Shown: piece by piece, positions 11,156 through 18,882 of the stretch
How the letters are laid out: each line of letters opens with the position of its first letter
How positions within the stretch are numbered: the stretch's first letter is position 1
Source of the DNA: Acidobacteriota bacterium
GTDB taxonomy: Bacteria; Acidobacteriota; Blastocatellia; Pyrinomonadales; Pyrinomonadaceae
NCBI GenBank assembly: GCA_019239425.1
Contig: JAFAZX010000095.1
Coordinates: forward strand, 1 to 64,000
DNA: 64,000 nt
Reading direction: 5' to 3'
Made by a program: the position numbers and the translations under genes
Notes under the pieces: model-generated
Seen by the model: only the letters and a program-made list of their open reading frames with translations
Database searches by the model: none
Told to the model about the DNA's origin: nothing

Positions 11156-12727
11156 ATGTCTTCTCAGCAGAACAATCTGGACAAGATAGAACACATCGTC
11201 GTGTTGATGATGGAGAACCGCTCTTTCGATAACGTTCTGGGCCGGTTGTACCCCGACGACCCGAACTTTAACGGCGTCAAAGACTCTATGAGCAACCCCC
11301 GCCCCGACGGCGAGCTGGCTTATGTCTTCGCCGGGACGGACATGACGGCCCCTTTCCCCGACCCGAACGAGCCGTATGACTACGTCTACATGCAGGAGTT
11401 CAACCCGCCGTCTTCTCCCGACAGCGTCCCGCCGTTTCGCCCGCCGTGCCCCATTCCGCTCACCACCGCCACGCCCGGCATGCAGGGCTTCGTCCTCGAT
11501 TATGTCAACGCCCTCAGCCAGGCCAACCAGGAGGCCGCGAAACACGGGCGACCGCCTTTCGACGTCGACCCCGGCGTAATCATGAACTGCTTCGCGCCGA
11601 CTTCGCTGCCGGTCATCAACGGGTTGGCTAAGGCCTACGCCGTCTGTGACAACTGGTATAGCTCCGTCCCGACGCAGACTTTCCCTAACCGCTCTTTCGT
11701 CCACGCGGCCACTTCCAGCGGGAATGTTTACAACACGTGGGGCGGCGAGCATTTCTGGGACAAAGGCATCTTCATCAACGACACGCCCACCATCTACAAC
11801 CTTCTGGAAGCCGCAAACATCAGTTGGAAGATTTATCACGGCGGGCCGCTGCTGTTGTGCAACGCCTTATACGGGCAGAGGCACCTGTGGGAGTTTCTCG
11901 TCTCGCCGGATAACCGGCGCTTCTTCCCGCTCCAATCCGGCGACTATGCGTCTCATCCCGACACGCAGGCGAATCAGTTTTTCGCCGACGTGCAGGCGGG
12001 CACGCTGCCCGCCTATACCTTCATCGAGCCGAACATGATTTGCAGCGAGAAGTACGGCCCCGAAAACGACATGCACCCGGCCTTCGCCGTCTTCGACACG
12101 GGCGCGCCGACCAACGCGCTCTACGGCGACAAACTGATTTACGACATCTACACGGCTCTGCGCGAGAGCGATTACTGGGAGAAGACGCTGTTCATCATCA
12201 CGTTCGACGAACACGGCGGCTGTTTCGATCACCAGCCACCCCCTCCGACAGTCTCTCCCGACGGCATCGTGATCGCGGCGAATAAAGAGTGCGACGGTCA
12301 GGGCAGCGGTTTCGACTTCCGAAGGCTCGGCGTCCGGGTTCCGGCGGTTCTGGTTTCGCCCTGGATCGCGCAGGGAACAATCTGCCACACTCAATTCGAC
12401 CACACCTCCGTCATCAAAACGGCGTCGAACAAATGGCTGGGTGGAAAGAGTCTGACTAAGCGCGACGCCCTGGCCTCAGACGTGAGCGAAGTGCTGACTC
12501 TCGCGGCGGCGCGGACGGACGCGCCCGAGATTTCGCCGGCCGCGCCGCCAACCTTCGACGGCTGCGGGAGTGAGCTGCTGTCAGGCTTACACAGGGACAT
12601 GCTGGTGGCGGCGGCGATGTTAGTCGCCCGGAATGCCGACAGGTATCTTCACCTCGGCTCGCTCAAGACCAAAGCAGAAATCATCTCCAAGCTTGACAGG
12701 TGGGGGGAGAGATTTCTCGCGTCGTAG
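11156..12727 (+). CDS. Phosphoesterase family protein (phospholipase C / acid phosphatase type)
   Basis: ATG at 11156 is preceded by GAAGGAGA five bases upstream, so it is chosen over GTG 11141. The 523-residue protein shows the family hallmark MMENRSFDNVLGR at residues 19-31 and the conserved ITFDEHGGCFDHQPPP with a metal-binding Asp/His cluster. These match the PF04185 phosphoesterases (non-haemolytic phospholipase C and AcpA-type acid phosphatases), which hydrolyse phosphate esters or phospholipids. No signal peptide or Tat motif is visible, unlike many relatives. Substrate is unknown. Confidence 0.85.
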   Translation: MSSQQNNLDKIEHIVVLMMENRSFDNVLGRLYPDDPNFNGVKDSMSNPRPDGELAYVFAGTDMTAPFPDPNEPYDYVYMQEFNPPSSPDSVPPFRPPCPIPLTTATPGMQGFVLDYVNALSQANQEAAKHGRPPFDVDPGVIMNCFAPTSLPVINGLAKAYAVCDNWYSSVPTQTFPNRSFVHAATSSGNVYNTWGGEHFWDKGIFINDTPTIYNLLEAANISWKIYHGGPLLLCNALYGQRHLWEFLVSPDNRRFFPLQSGDYASHPDTQANQFFADVQAGTLPAYTFIEPNMICSEKYGPENDMHPAFAVFDTGAPTNALYGDKLIYDIYTALRESDYWEKTLFIITFDEHGGCFDHQPPPPTVSPDGIVIAANKECDGQGSGFDFRRLGVRVPAVLVSPWIAQGTICHTQFDHTSVIKTASNKWLGGKSLTKRDALASDVSEVLTLAAARTDAPEISPAAPPTFDGCGSELLSGLHRDMLVAAAMLVARNADRYLHLGSLKTKAEIISKLDRWGERFLAS

Positions 12728-12764
12728 AGAACCAGACCATCACCCGAACCCCAGGAGGGAGACC

Positions 12765-12815
12765 ATGCTCGTCGAAGCACAGGTAACCGTCAAGGTGGGA
12801 ACCCATGTTTTCTGA
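12765..12815 (+). CDS. 16-residue ORF with strong ribosome site, overlapping the next gene
   Basis: ATG at 12765 follows CCAGGAGGGAGACC, one of the strongest Shine-Dalgarno sequences in the region. It encodes 16 residues, MLVEAQVTVKVGTHVF, and stops at 12813-12815, 11 nt inside the next gene, which starts at 12805. It may be a leader peptide that couples translation to the membrane protein. No homologue is recognised; it could also be non-coding. Confidence 0.4.
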   Translation: MLVEAQVTVKVGTHVF

Positions 12816-13389
12816 GATGCTGCCCGGGGGCCTCAAACGACTGAACGCCATTATTCGCGACCCGGCCTTTCTGCTCACGCTGGGACTTGCCGGTTGGTTC
12901 GAAGCGGTGTTCACAATCGAATGGTCGTTCCCATACTGTAGCAGTCTGGAAGACGGCCCCGCCTCCGCCGTCTACGGCATGCCGCTGCCATACATCCGTT
13001 GGTCGGGAGTCTCTTCGATGGAATACATCTACATGCCATCGATCCTGATCGTGAACCTCGTCATCCTTTCGGCCATCGGATTTCCTCTCGTCTCCTGGGC
13101 CGTCAGGAAGGTCGCCCCTCCCGGTCAAGGCGGGCGCCGCCGTCTGCTGAGCTTCGCCGGTGTAGTCCTCCTGTTGGGCGTCGGCGCCTGGACTGCGCTG
13201 CTCGTGCAGTCAGGCTTTTATAAAATCTCGGTTGCGAACATCGCCCACGGCGGTTACGAGGCTTACAGTGAGTTCCGGCCGGTTCGCTTCACCTTCAAAG
13301 ACCTTCATTACGATTGCACGCCGTCAACCTTCTGGTTCAAGGACGGGTGGCGGCCCCGGGGTGAAAAGGTGGTCGGCAATACGAACTAG
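12805..13389 (+). CDS. Membrane protein of unknown function (about three TM segments)
   Basis: 194 residues starting at ATG 12805, with AAGGTGGGA upstream inside the short leader ORF. Hydrophobic segments lie near residues 20-42, 75-98 and 112-132, followed by a soluble C-terminal part of about 60 residues. The segment with IEWSFPYC and later IRWSGV resembles the smaller membrane protein at 13821 (EFGWPFPVY, IHWCGV). I do not recognise a named family. It opens an accessory run of small plus-strand genes. Confidence 0.6.
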   Translation: MFSEMLPGGLKRLNAIIRDPAFLLTLGLAGWFEAVFTIEWSFPYCSSLEDGPASAVYGMPLPYIRWSGVSSMEYIYMPSILIVNLVILSAIGFPLVSWAVRKVAPPGQGGRRRLLSFAGVVLLLGVGAWTALLVQSGFYKISVANIAHGGYEAYSEFRPVRFTFKDLHYDCTPSTFWFKDGWRPRGEKVVGNTN

Positions 13390-13537
13390 CCAACTGTTTG
13401 TCGGGTGGGCGCTGACTATATATGCCTGACGACAGCACGCACCCAACCCGAGACGCGCCGCCCGTCATCTACTCTCACAGACTCGGAGCGGCGGGTGTGG
13501 CTCGGCGGCGGGCCGCAGTTACTCGGGTGAGGACGCG

Positions 13538-13843
13538 ATGAAAGTTGTCGCCGCCTTAATGCTGCTGCTAAGCTTCGGCTCCCCCGGAGTCGGCGTGATT
13601 GCCGGCAGCGAGCTTAAGGCCGCCTGCATGTCCGTGAAATTGGTGGCGGCCGGAAGGCACGGCTCGAACGCAGGGCTCTCTTTCACGCTAGTCCGCGGCT
13701 ACAGGGCGGAGACCGACGCCGGGTTCGTAGCCGGGTGGCGCTCGCCGGATGAGATAAGTGGGATGAACGCCAAGCTCGTGCCCGAGGGGCTGGCCGCCCT
13801 GCTGTCCCGGGAGGTGAAAGATGCTGACCATCAGACTGTCTAA
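13538..13843 (+). CDS. Small secreted protein of unknown function
   Basis: 101 residues from ATG 13538, with GGTGAGGA upstream. The first ~22 residues form a plausible signal peptide (VVAALMLLLSFGSPG). The remainder is soluble with no recognised motif. It overlaps the next gene by 23 nt, so the two are probably translationally coupled. The 148-nt gap before it holds an imperfect GC-rich hairpin and nothing else I can name. Confidence 0.5.
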   Translation: MKVVAALMLLLSFGSPGVGVIAGSELKAACMSVKLVAAGRHGSNAGLSFTLVRGYRAETDAGFVAGWRSPDEISGMNAKLVPEGLAALLSREVKDADHQTV

Positions 13844-14111
13844 ATTCTTTCTCGGCGGGTTCCTGGCGGGCGTCGTCCTGCTGGCCGCGGTAAATCTCTA
13901 CAGCTACTCGCAGATGGAGAACTTAGGGATCGCGGATTTCTATTATGAATTCGGCTGGCCGTTCCCCGTGTACCAGGCGGGCAGCATCCTCCACCTGGAT
14001 CAGATACATTGGTGCGGGGTCATCGCCAACGCGGCCGCCGCGTTCGGCGTCGGGCTCGTGCTCGGGGCCGTCTCCCATTTTGCCTGTGCCCGTCGGCGCG
14101 TCCCTTCTTAG
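13821..14111 (+). CDS. Small two-TM membrane protein of unknown function
   Basis: 96 residues from ATG 13821, preceded by GGGAGGTGAAAG within the end of the upstream gene. Two hydrophobic segments (about 8-28 and 62-84) flank a loop with YYEFGWPFPVYQ and LDQIHWCGV. The same pattern of W-x-FP and [IR]-x-W-x-G-V occurs in the protein at 12805, so both may belong to one loose family of small envelope proteins. Function unknown. Confidence 0.55.
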   Translation: MLTIRLSKFFLGGFLAGVVLLAAVNLYSYSQMENLGIADFYYEFGWPFPVYQAGSILHLDQIHWCGVIANAAAAFGVGLVLGAVSHFACARRRVPS

Positions 14112-14226
14112 AGTGGGACGCGCCTGTATACTTCACCGCGGCCTAACAAGTGCACGCACGCGAACGCAGGCGGTCATCAAGCCAAAGGGGCGACGCACTC
14201 TAACAAAGGTTTCGGGTTGAGGCCGG

Positions 14227-14700
14227 ATGCAGGTAGAAGATTACTTGATCGACCACCAGGGTTTTGACTGGCCCCTCCTCCTGGCGGGCTGGGCGTGGCT
14301 GCTGCCCGCGGACGGGTTCACGGTCTGGCTGATGAACCGGTACGGAGACCTCTTCCTCGTCTTCGAGGATGACACCGTCCACATGCTTGACGTGGGGGCC
14401 GGCTCTTTGGATAAGCTCGCGGAGAGCCGCGACGAGTTCCTCCGCATGTTGGACGAGGTCGATAACGCGAACGACTGGCTGATGATCCCTCTGGTGGACA
14501 GCCTGGTCGAAGCGGGCAAAATTCTTGAGCCCGTGCGCTGTTACAGTTTCATCATCCCGCCGGTACTCGGCGGCAAGTACACGGTCGAGAACACGGCCGC
14601 CCTGCGAATCGAGGAGCATTACGGGGCGTACGCCTCCATCCACGATCAGATAAAAGACCTGCCAGACGGCGCGCAGGTCAGGCTCCGCGTCATAAACTGA
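14227..14700 (+). CDS. DUF1851 / T6SS immunity Tdi1-like domain protein
   Basis: 157 residues from ATG 14227 (GAGG six bases upstream). The layout matches the DUF1851 family: an N-terminal SMI1/GAD-like half with WAWLLPADGFTVWLMNRYGDLFL and HMLDVGAGSLDKLAES, then the C-terminal signature IIPPVLGGKYTVENT and HDQIKDLPDG. Family members include Tdi1, the immunity protein to a type VI DNase effector, and many solitary genes like this one. No toxin gene is adjacent, so an orphan immunity or housekeeping role is equally possible. Cytoplasmic. Confidence 0.75.
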   Translation: MQVEDYLIDHQGFDWPLLLAGWAWLLPADGFTVWLMNRYGDLFLVFEDDTVHMLDVGAGSLDKLAESRDEFLRMLDEVDNANDWLMIPLVDSLVEAGKILEPVRCYSFIIPPVLGGKYTVENTAALRIEEHYGAYASIHDQIKDLPDGAQVRLRVIN

Positions 14701-14745
14701 CGACACGCCGCTTGTCATAATTGGTTATCAGGCCGTTGGCTGTTT

Positions 14746-15228
14746 ATGAGAAGAATAATCATCTCGCTGTTGCTCCTGGCCCTCGCGGCGGCCGCCGCCG
14801 CGGCGCAGGACGGCAGGCAGTTGTTGGGGCGGATTGAGCAGGCGGCGCGGGAGAGAGAGCCGGACTGGTCGGTCACCAGCAAGTCCGCACACGAAACCAC
14901 CCTCCTGATCACATTCGCCTCTAACCAACCTCCCGCCGACGCGCCGAAGGTGCTCGTCACGGCCGAAATCGCCAAGTCGATCCAGAAGGCCAAATCCCGT
15001 TTCAGGGAAGCGTGCAGAGCCGGCGCCGCCGCGGCCCGCCGGGCGAAGGGCGAGGGCATCGAGTTGAAGGACTTGGGTGAGGAGGCCTGTTCCTACCAGA
15101 GCCTTCTCCCCGGGCTGAAGGGTCTCACCTTCAGGGGCGGCAAGGTCAACGTACACATCGACGCGAGTTCGTGGGAGGCGGCGAGGAGATTCGCCGACCT
15201 GATTGCCGCCAGCCTGGCCGCGCCTTAA
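14746..15228 (+). CDS. Secreted protein of unknown function
   Basis: 160 residues from ATG 14746. A clear signal peptide (IIISLLLLALAAAAAAAQ) ends near residue 20. The rest is Ala-rich and charged, with an amphipathic Lys/Arg-rich stretch around 75-110 and two cysteines (about residues 88 and 115) that could pair. No ribosome site is obvious. No family recognised. Fifteen bases separate it from the POTRA-like gene, so they probably share a transcript. Confidence 0.55.
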   Translation: MRRIIISLLLLALAAAAAAAQDGRQLLGRIEQAAREREPDWSVTSKSAHETTLLITFASNQPPADAPKVLVTAEIAKSIQKAKSRFREACRAGAAAARRAKGEGIELKDLGEEACSYQSLLPGLKGLTFRGGKVNVHIDASSWEAARRFADLIAASLAAP

Positions 15229-15243
15229 CGGAGGGGGTGCTAC

Positions 15244-15681
15244 ATGTTTCGGCCCGCAACCTTGCCGCTGCTCCTCATGTTGAATCTCATCCTTCTGCTT
15301 CCGCTCCTCGCGAGCGCGTGGGCGAGTCCCGCGCGGCCGGCCGTAGAGACGACGGCGCGGGGCGCGGCCGCTTACAAGTGCTCCCAGCCCGCCGCCGAAC
15401 GCGAGGCGCTCATCCGTAAGGCCGAGGCGGAGGAGTACACGGTGCGCCGGGTCGAATTCCTCGGCAACGAGCACACGTCGGATCAGTCCTTGCGCCGGAG
15501 GATTCTGCTCATGGAGGGCGACCCGTTCACGCGAAAGAACCTGGTCGAGACCTTGCGGAGCCTGAGCCGGGCCAGGGCGATCTACCCGGTGGGGCTGGCC
15601 GACGTGGAGTTGAGCCTTTCGGGGGGGAGCGAGAAGGAGGTCGACACGGTGATCTGCTTCAGGGAGAAAAGGCGGCGGTGA
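15244..15681 (+). CDS. Secreted protein with a single POTRA-like domain
   Basis: 145 residues; ATG 15244 follows CGGAGGGGGTGCTAC. After a signal peptide (to about residue 28), the core YTVRRVEFLGNEHTS, then RRILLMEGDPFTRKNL and VETLRSLSRA reproduces the beta-alpha-alpha-beta-beta pattern of POTRA domains from BamA/Omp85 proteins. The barrel is absent and the gene has its own stop, so this is a free-standing POTRA protein rather than an assembly factor. It could bind beta-strands of exported proteins. The next gene starts 3 nt after its stop. Confidence 0.65.
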   Translation: MFRPATLPLLLMLNLILLLPLLASAWASPARPAVETTARGAAAYKCSQPAAEREALIRKAEAEEYTVRRVEFLGNEHTSDQSLRRRILLMEGDPFTRKNLVETLRSLSRARAIYPVGLADVELSLSGGSEKEVDTVICFREKRRR

Positions 15682-15684
15682 GTT

Positions 15685-16728
15685 TTGAACATACTCGTCA
15701 TCGGCGGCACCAGCGGTTTCATCGGGACGCAGGTCGTGCGAAGGCTGGCCGCGGCGGGCCACCACGTCACGGTCTTCCACCGCGGCCAAACGAACGCGGA
15801 CTTGCCGCACGGCGTCCGCCAAATCTTCGGAGACCGGCAGAACCTTCCCGACTTCGCGGAAGAGTTTAAGCGGCTCGCGCCCCGCGTCGTCGTCGACATG
15901 TACCTGCGCTTCGGGCGTGAGGCCGTCGCCGTCATGCGGGCCTTCCGCGGCATAGCCGAACGCATGGTAGCCGCCAGCAGCCAGGACGTATACCGGACGT
16001 ACGGGATTCTGTGGGGCGTCGAGGACACGGCCCCGAACGTGACACCCATCGCCGAAGACGCCCCCTTGCGAAGTGTCCTATACCCTTACCGCAAGGTGGC
16101 CGAAGGCGCGGACGACCCGAAGTATGATTACGACAAAATCCCGGTCGAGCAGGCCGTCATGGGCGACCCGGAGCTGCCCGGCACAATCCTGCGCCTCCCC
16201 GCGACCTACGGCCCCGGAGACAAGCAGCACCGCCTGTTCGAGTACCTGAAGCGGATGGACGACGGGCGCCCCTTCATCCTGCTCGGGGAGGGCGAGGCGC
16301 GCTGGCGCTGGACGCACGGCTACGTCGGGAACGTCGCCGAAGCCATAGCGTCGGCCGCGACGGACGAGAGGGCGGCGCGACGAATCTATAACGTCGGCGA
16401 AGAGGGCGCGCCGACGCGGGCGGAGTGGGTTCGCGGCATCGGCCGGGCCGCCGGGTGGGAGGGCGAAGTCGTCGCCGTGCCGGAAGACTTACTGCCGGAA
16501 CACCTGAAGTCGCCGACCGGCTACGGGCACGACCTGGTCGTCGACACCGGCCGCATACGGAGAGAGTTGGGGTATGAGGAGAGAGTCTCACGCGAAGAGG
16601 CTTTATTGAGAACCGTCCGCTGGGAGCGTGAAAATCCGCCGGCCGAGGTCGACCCGAAGCAGTTCGACTACGCCGCCGAAGACGCCGCGCTGGAGGCATA
16701 TGAAGGGGATCAGAAACGTTCTCTTTGA
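15685..16728 (+). CDS. NAD-dependent epimerase/dehydratase family protein
   Basis: 347 residues from TTG 15685, three bases after the upstream stop. The Rossmann motif GGTSGFIG sits at residues 7-14, at the very N terminus, so no earlier start is needed. VAASSQDVYRTYG holds the catalytic Ser region and YDYDKIPVEQAV the Tyr-x-x-x-Lys. These are atypical short-chain sugar-nucleotide epimerase/dehydratases; substrate unknown. It overlaps the HAD gene by 29 nt. Confidence 0.82.
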   Translation: MNILVIGGTSGFIGTQVVRRLAAAGHHVTVFHRGQTNADLPHGVRQIFGDRQNLPDFAEEFKRLAPRVVVDMYLRFGREAVAVMRAFRGIAERMVAASSQDVYRTYGILWGVEDTAPNVTPIAEDAPLRSVLYPYRKVAEGADDPKYDYDKIPVEQAVMGDPELPGTILRLPATYGPGDKQHRLFEYLKRMDDGRPFILLGEGEARWRWTHGYVGNVAEAIASAATDERAARRIYNVGEEGAPTRAEWVRGIGRAAGWEGEVVAVPEDLLPEHLKSPTGYGHDLVVDTGRIRRELGYEERVSREEALLRTVRWERENPPAEVDPKQFDYAAEDAALEAYEGDQKRSL

Positions 16729-17401
16729 CCTCGACGGCACCCTGACCGACCCGGCGGCGGGGATCGTTCGCTGCATTCAATACTCTCTGGAGACTCTCGG
16801 CCTCCGCTGCCCCGACGCCGTCGAGCTGGAGTCTTACATCGGCCCGCCGCTGCGGCGGACTTTCGGCACACTCTGTCAGACGTCGGACGTGGCTTACATC
16901 GAGCGGGCGGTCTCACTCTACCGCGAGCGCTTCTCGACCGTGGGTCTGTTCGAGAACGCCGTCTACGCGGGCGTGCCGCAGATGCTGGCCGACCTTCGGG
17001 CGGCGTCCTACAGGCTGTTCGTCGCCACTTCGAAGCCGAAGGTGTACGCCGAAAGGATTCTGCGCCACTTCTCTCTGGAGGGGTATTTCGTCGAGGTGTG
17101 TGGCAGCGAGCTGGACGGGCGCTTCGAAGACAAGGCCGAGTTGCTCCTGAACCTGCTGGAGAGGCACGGGCTGGCGCCCCGCCAGACGGTCATGGTGGGC
17201 GACAGGAAGGAGGACGTTCTGGCCGCCCGGAGGAACGCCCTCCCGTCGCTGGGCATCACCTACGGCTACGGCTCCGAGGAGGAGCTGCTGGGGGCCGGGG
17301 CCGACCACCTCTGCCGCAACCCGCCGGAGGTGGTTTCGCAAATAATAAGGATGGGCACGCCGGGCGTGAGGCGACCCTTTTTGGAGAAACTTTATGATTA
17401 G
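16700..17401 (+). CDS. HAD-family phosphatase (phosphoglycolate-phosphatase-like)
   Basis: 233 residues from ATG 16700, with TGGAGG four bases upstream; the frame stays open to 16628 but that part lacks homology. All HAD motifs are present: FDLDGTLTD (nucleophile and acid/base Asp), TSKP, DKAELL with the motif III Lys, and VGDRKEDVLAA. The cap sequence GPPLRRTF is typical of the subclass IA Gph/5'-nucleotidase-like group. It overlaps the epimerase upstream and the DUF6882 gene downstream (ATGATTAG), so expression is coupled. Cytoplasmic; small phosphorylated metabolite as substrate. Confidence 0.85.
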   Translation: MKGIRNVLFDLDGTLTDPAAGIVRCIQYSLETLGLRCPDAVELESYIGPPLRRTFGTLCQTSDVAYIERAVSLYRERFSTVGLFENAVYAGVPQMLADLRAASYRLFVATSKPKVYAERILRHFSLEGYFVEVCGSELDGRFEDKAELLLNLLERHGLAPRQTVMVGDRKEDVLAARRNALPSLGITYGYGSEEELLGAGADHLCRNPPEVVSQIIRMGTPGVRRPFLEKLYD

Positions 17402-17912
17402 CTGCTGCGCCGTTCTGCTCCTGCTGCTCGGCTTCGCGCAAGGCGAGGGCAAGCCGCCCGACTTCAACACCCTCCAAAAACTGAGCCTCGAAGAGCTGAG
17501 GCTCAAGACGCAGGCGAACGTCGAGTCCTGGGGGCTGGACAGAATCAGCCGCTGGGATTTAGACCAGGATACCGGCGAGCTGGCCTTCTCGTTTGCGGAC
17601 GGGACGAAGGCGGTCGCCCCAGCGCAGATCATCGGGACATATAACAGCGAGGATCACACGTGGCTGTGGGCGTGGGACAACCCTTCCGTTGAAGACAGTC
17701 TGAAGAAGGACGCGCTGAAGGTGCGGAAGTACGGCGAGGAGCACCACGTCGGGCGGCTGACGAAGTCGAAGTGGGTGGGGACGGAAGAGGAGGCGTGGGC
17801 GATGACGGCCCTGGCGGTCAAGCTGTGCGGGGAGCAGGGGGCGTACCGCGGGCCGGCGGGCGGGACGAAAGTCTTCATCGCCTTCGGCCCCGTGACGCTC
17901 AGCAAGAGATGA
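17394..17912 (+). CDS. DUF6882-like protein with signal peptide
   Basis: 172 residues from ATG 17394, overlapping the HAD stop by 8 nt. Residues 1-17 look like a short signal peptide. The body carries the pattern WDLDQDTGELAFSF, AQIIGTYNSEDHTWLWAW and NPSV typical of DUF6882 proteins, a small family often found in accessory regions. Function is unknown. The conserved Trp-rich strand pattern suggests a compact beta-rich fold. Confidence 0.65.
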   Translation: MISCCAVLLLLLGFAQGEGKPPDFNTLQKLSLEELRLKTQANVESWGLDRISRWDLDQDTGELAFSFADGTKAVAPAQIIGTYNSEDHTWLWAWDNPSVEDSLKKDALKVRKYGEEHHVGRLTKSKWVGTEEEAWAMTALAVKLCGEQGAYRGPAGGTKVFIAFGPVTLSKR

Positions 17913-17951
17913 GCGAACGCGCCCGGGCTAACCCGCGGAGGTGTGTTTGAG

Positions 17952-18362
17952 ATGAGGAAGAGCTTCATTCCGGCCGTCATCGCGTTCGCGCCGACGCTAC
18001 TGCTGCCTCTCGTCCAAAACGTGATCCGGCCGAGGGTGTCACACGCGGGGCTGGCCGGATTCGTGCTGAGCTGGGCTCCGGACTTCGTGGTCGGCTTCTG
18101 CTTCCCTTTCTCGATTCTCGTAAGGCCGCGGGCGTGGACTGCGCGCGGGGCGGCGAAGCTCTTCGGCGTCTGGTCGGCCTTCACGGTCTTGATGCTGGTG
18201 CTGGTCGAACTCTTCAGCCCCTTCGGGCCGAACGTGTTCGACGCGTCGGACATCGCCGCGGGCGTCTGCGGCGTCGCGCTCGCCCTGCTGGCCTTCCACA
18301 CCCTGCTCCGCTCGCGGCTGACGTTCGGCGACGGCGGGGCCGGGCACCTGCCGGACAGGTGA
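17952..18362 (+). CDS. Small membrane protein, VanZ-like pattern
   Basis: 136 residues from ATG 17952 (CGGAGGTG upstream, eight-base spacing, better than GTG 17943). Four hydrophobic segments are visible. The third and fourth contain ELFSPFGPNVFDASDIAAGVCG, resembling the acidic D-x-x-D-x-x-x-x-x-G motif of VanZ-like proteins, but the match is weak. Function unknown. Confidence 0.55.
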   Translation: MRKSFIPAVIAFAPTLLLPLVQNVIRPRVSHAGLAGFVLSWAPDFVVGFCFPFSILVRPRAWTARGAAKLFGVWSAFTVLMLVLVELFSPFGPNVFDASDIAAGVCGVALALLAFHTLLRSRLTFGDGGAGHLPDR

Positions 18363-18418
18363 CGTACGGCGTCGGGCTACTTTATAACTCTCACACGAAC
18401 ACGAAGGAGAGACATTAC

Positions 18419-18496
18419 ATGAAGCGTTCGTCCGTACTCCTGCTCCTCTCGCTCCTGCTCACGCCGTGCAATAGAGGAACTTACCGATGGCGATGA
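18419..18496 (+). CDS. 25-residue lipoprotein-like micro-ORF
   Basis: ATG 18419 follows GAAGGAGAGACATTAC, a strong ribosome site. It encodes a signal-peptide-like stretch ending in LLLTPC, which fits a lipobox with Cys17, followed by only eight residues. Its stop lies 10 nt inside the next gene, which starts at 18487. It may be a small lipopeptide, a leader for translational coupling, or the remnant of a truncated lipoprotein gene. Confidence 0.45.
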   Translation: MKRSSVLLLLSLLLTPCNRGTYRWR

Positions 18497-18855
18497 GTGA
18501 CGTTCGGACGGAGGTGCTCTACAGGCCGGTGGGCAGCCGCGAGCTCGCCCTGATTCGGGAGAGCGGCAACACGCGCTTCCCGCCGCGCCTGCCGGAGCAG
18601 CCGATCTTCTACCCCGTTCTGAACGAGGCTTACGCCGCGCAGATCGCCCGCGACTGGAACGCCAGGCACAACCGGGACAGGGTCGGCTACGTGACGCGCT
18701 TCCGCGTCCGCGCGGAGTACCTCGAAAGGTTCGAGGTGCAGGTGGTCGGCGGCTCCGAGCACCGGGAGTACTGGATACCCGCGGAGGAGCTGGAAGAGTT
18801 CAACCGCAACCTCGTCGGCGAAATCGAAGTCATCGCCGAGTACATGGGTGAATAG
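18487..18855 (+). CDS. 'ADP-ribosylation/crystallin J1'-like small protein
   Basis: 122 residues from ATG 18487, inside the end of the micro-ORF. The sequence pattern VLYRPVGSRELALI, FPPRLPEQPIFYPVLN, VGYVTRFRV and EYWIPAEELEEFN is that of a widespread small family commonly named ADP-ribosylation/crystallin J1 in annotation. No ADP-ribosylhydrolase active site is visible, so the name should not be read as an activity. Cytoplasmic. Family members are common in accessory regions of soil bacteria. Confidence 0.75.
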   Translation: MAMSDVRTEVLYRPVGSRELALIRESGNTRFPPRLPEQPIFYPVLNEAYAAQIARDWNARHNRDRVGYVTRFRVRAEYLERFEVQVVGGSEHREYWIPAEELEEFNRNLVGEIEVIAEYMGE

Positions 18856-18882
18856 TCGAGGGGCCGAGACGGAGAATCAGTC

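Noticed and set aside
14112-14226. Possible integron attC site (GCCTAACAAG at the left, GGTTGAGGC at the right)
   Set aside because: The left end fits RYYYAAC, but the right end has no proper GTTRRRY, and the other gaps in the island lack such sites. No integrase is present.
14227-14700. Type VI secretion locus
   Set aside because: Only a Tdi1-like domain protein is present; no tss genes or toxin are nearby.
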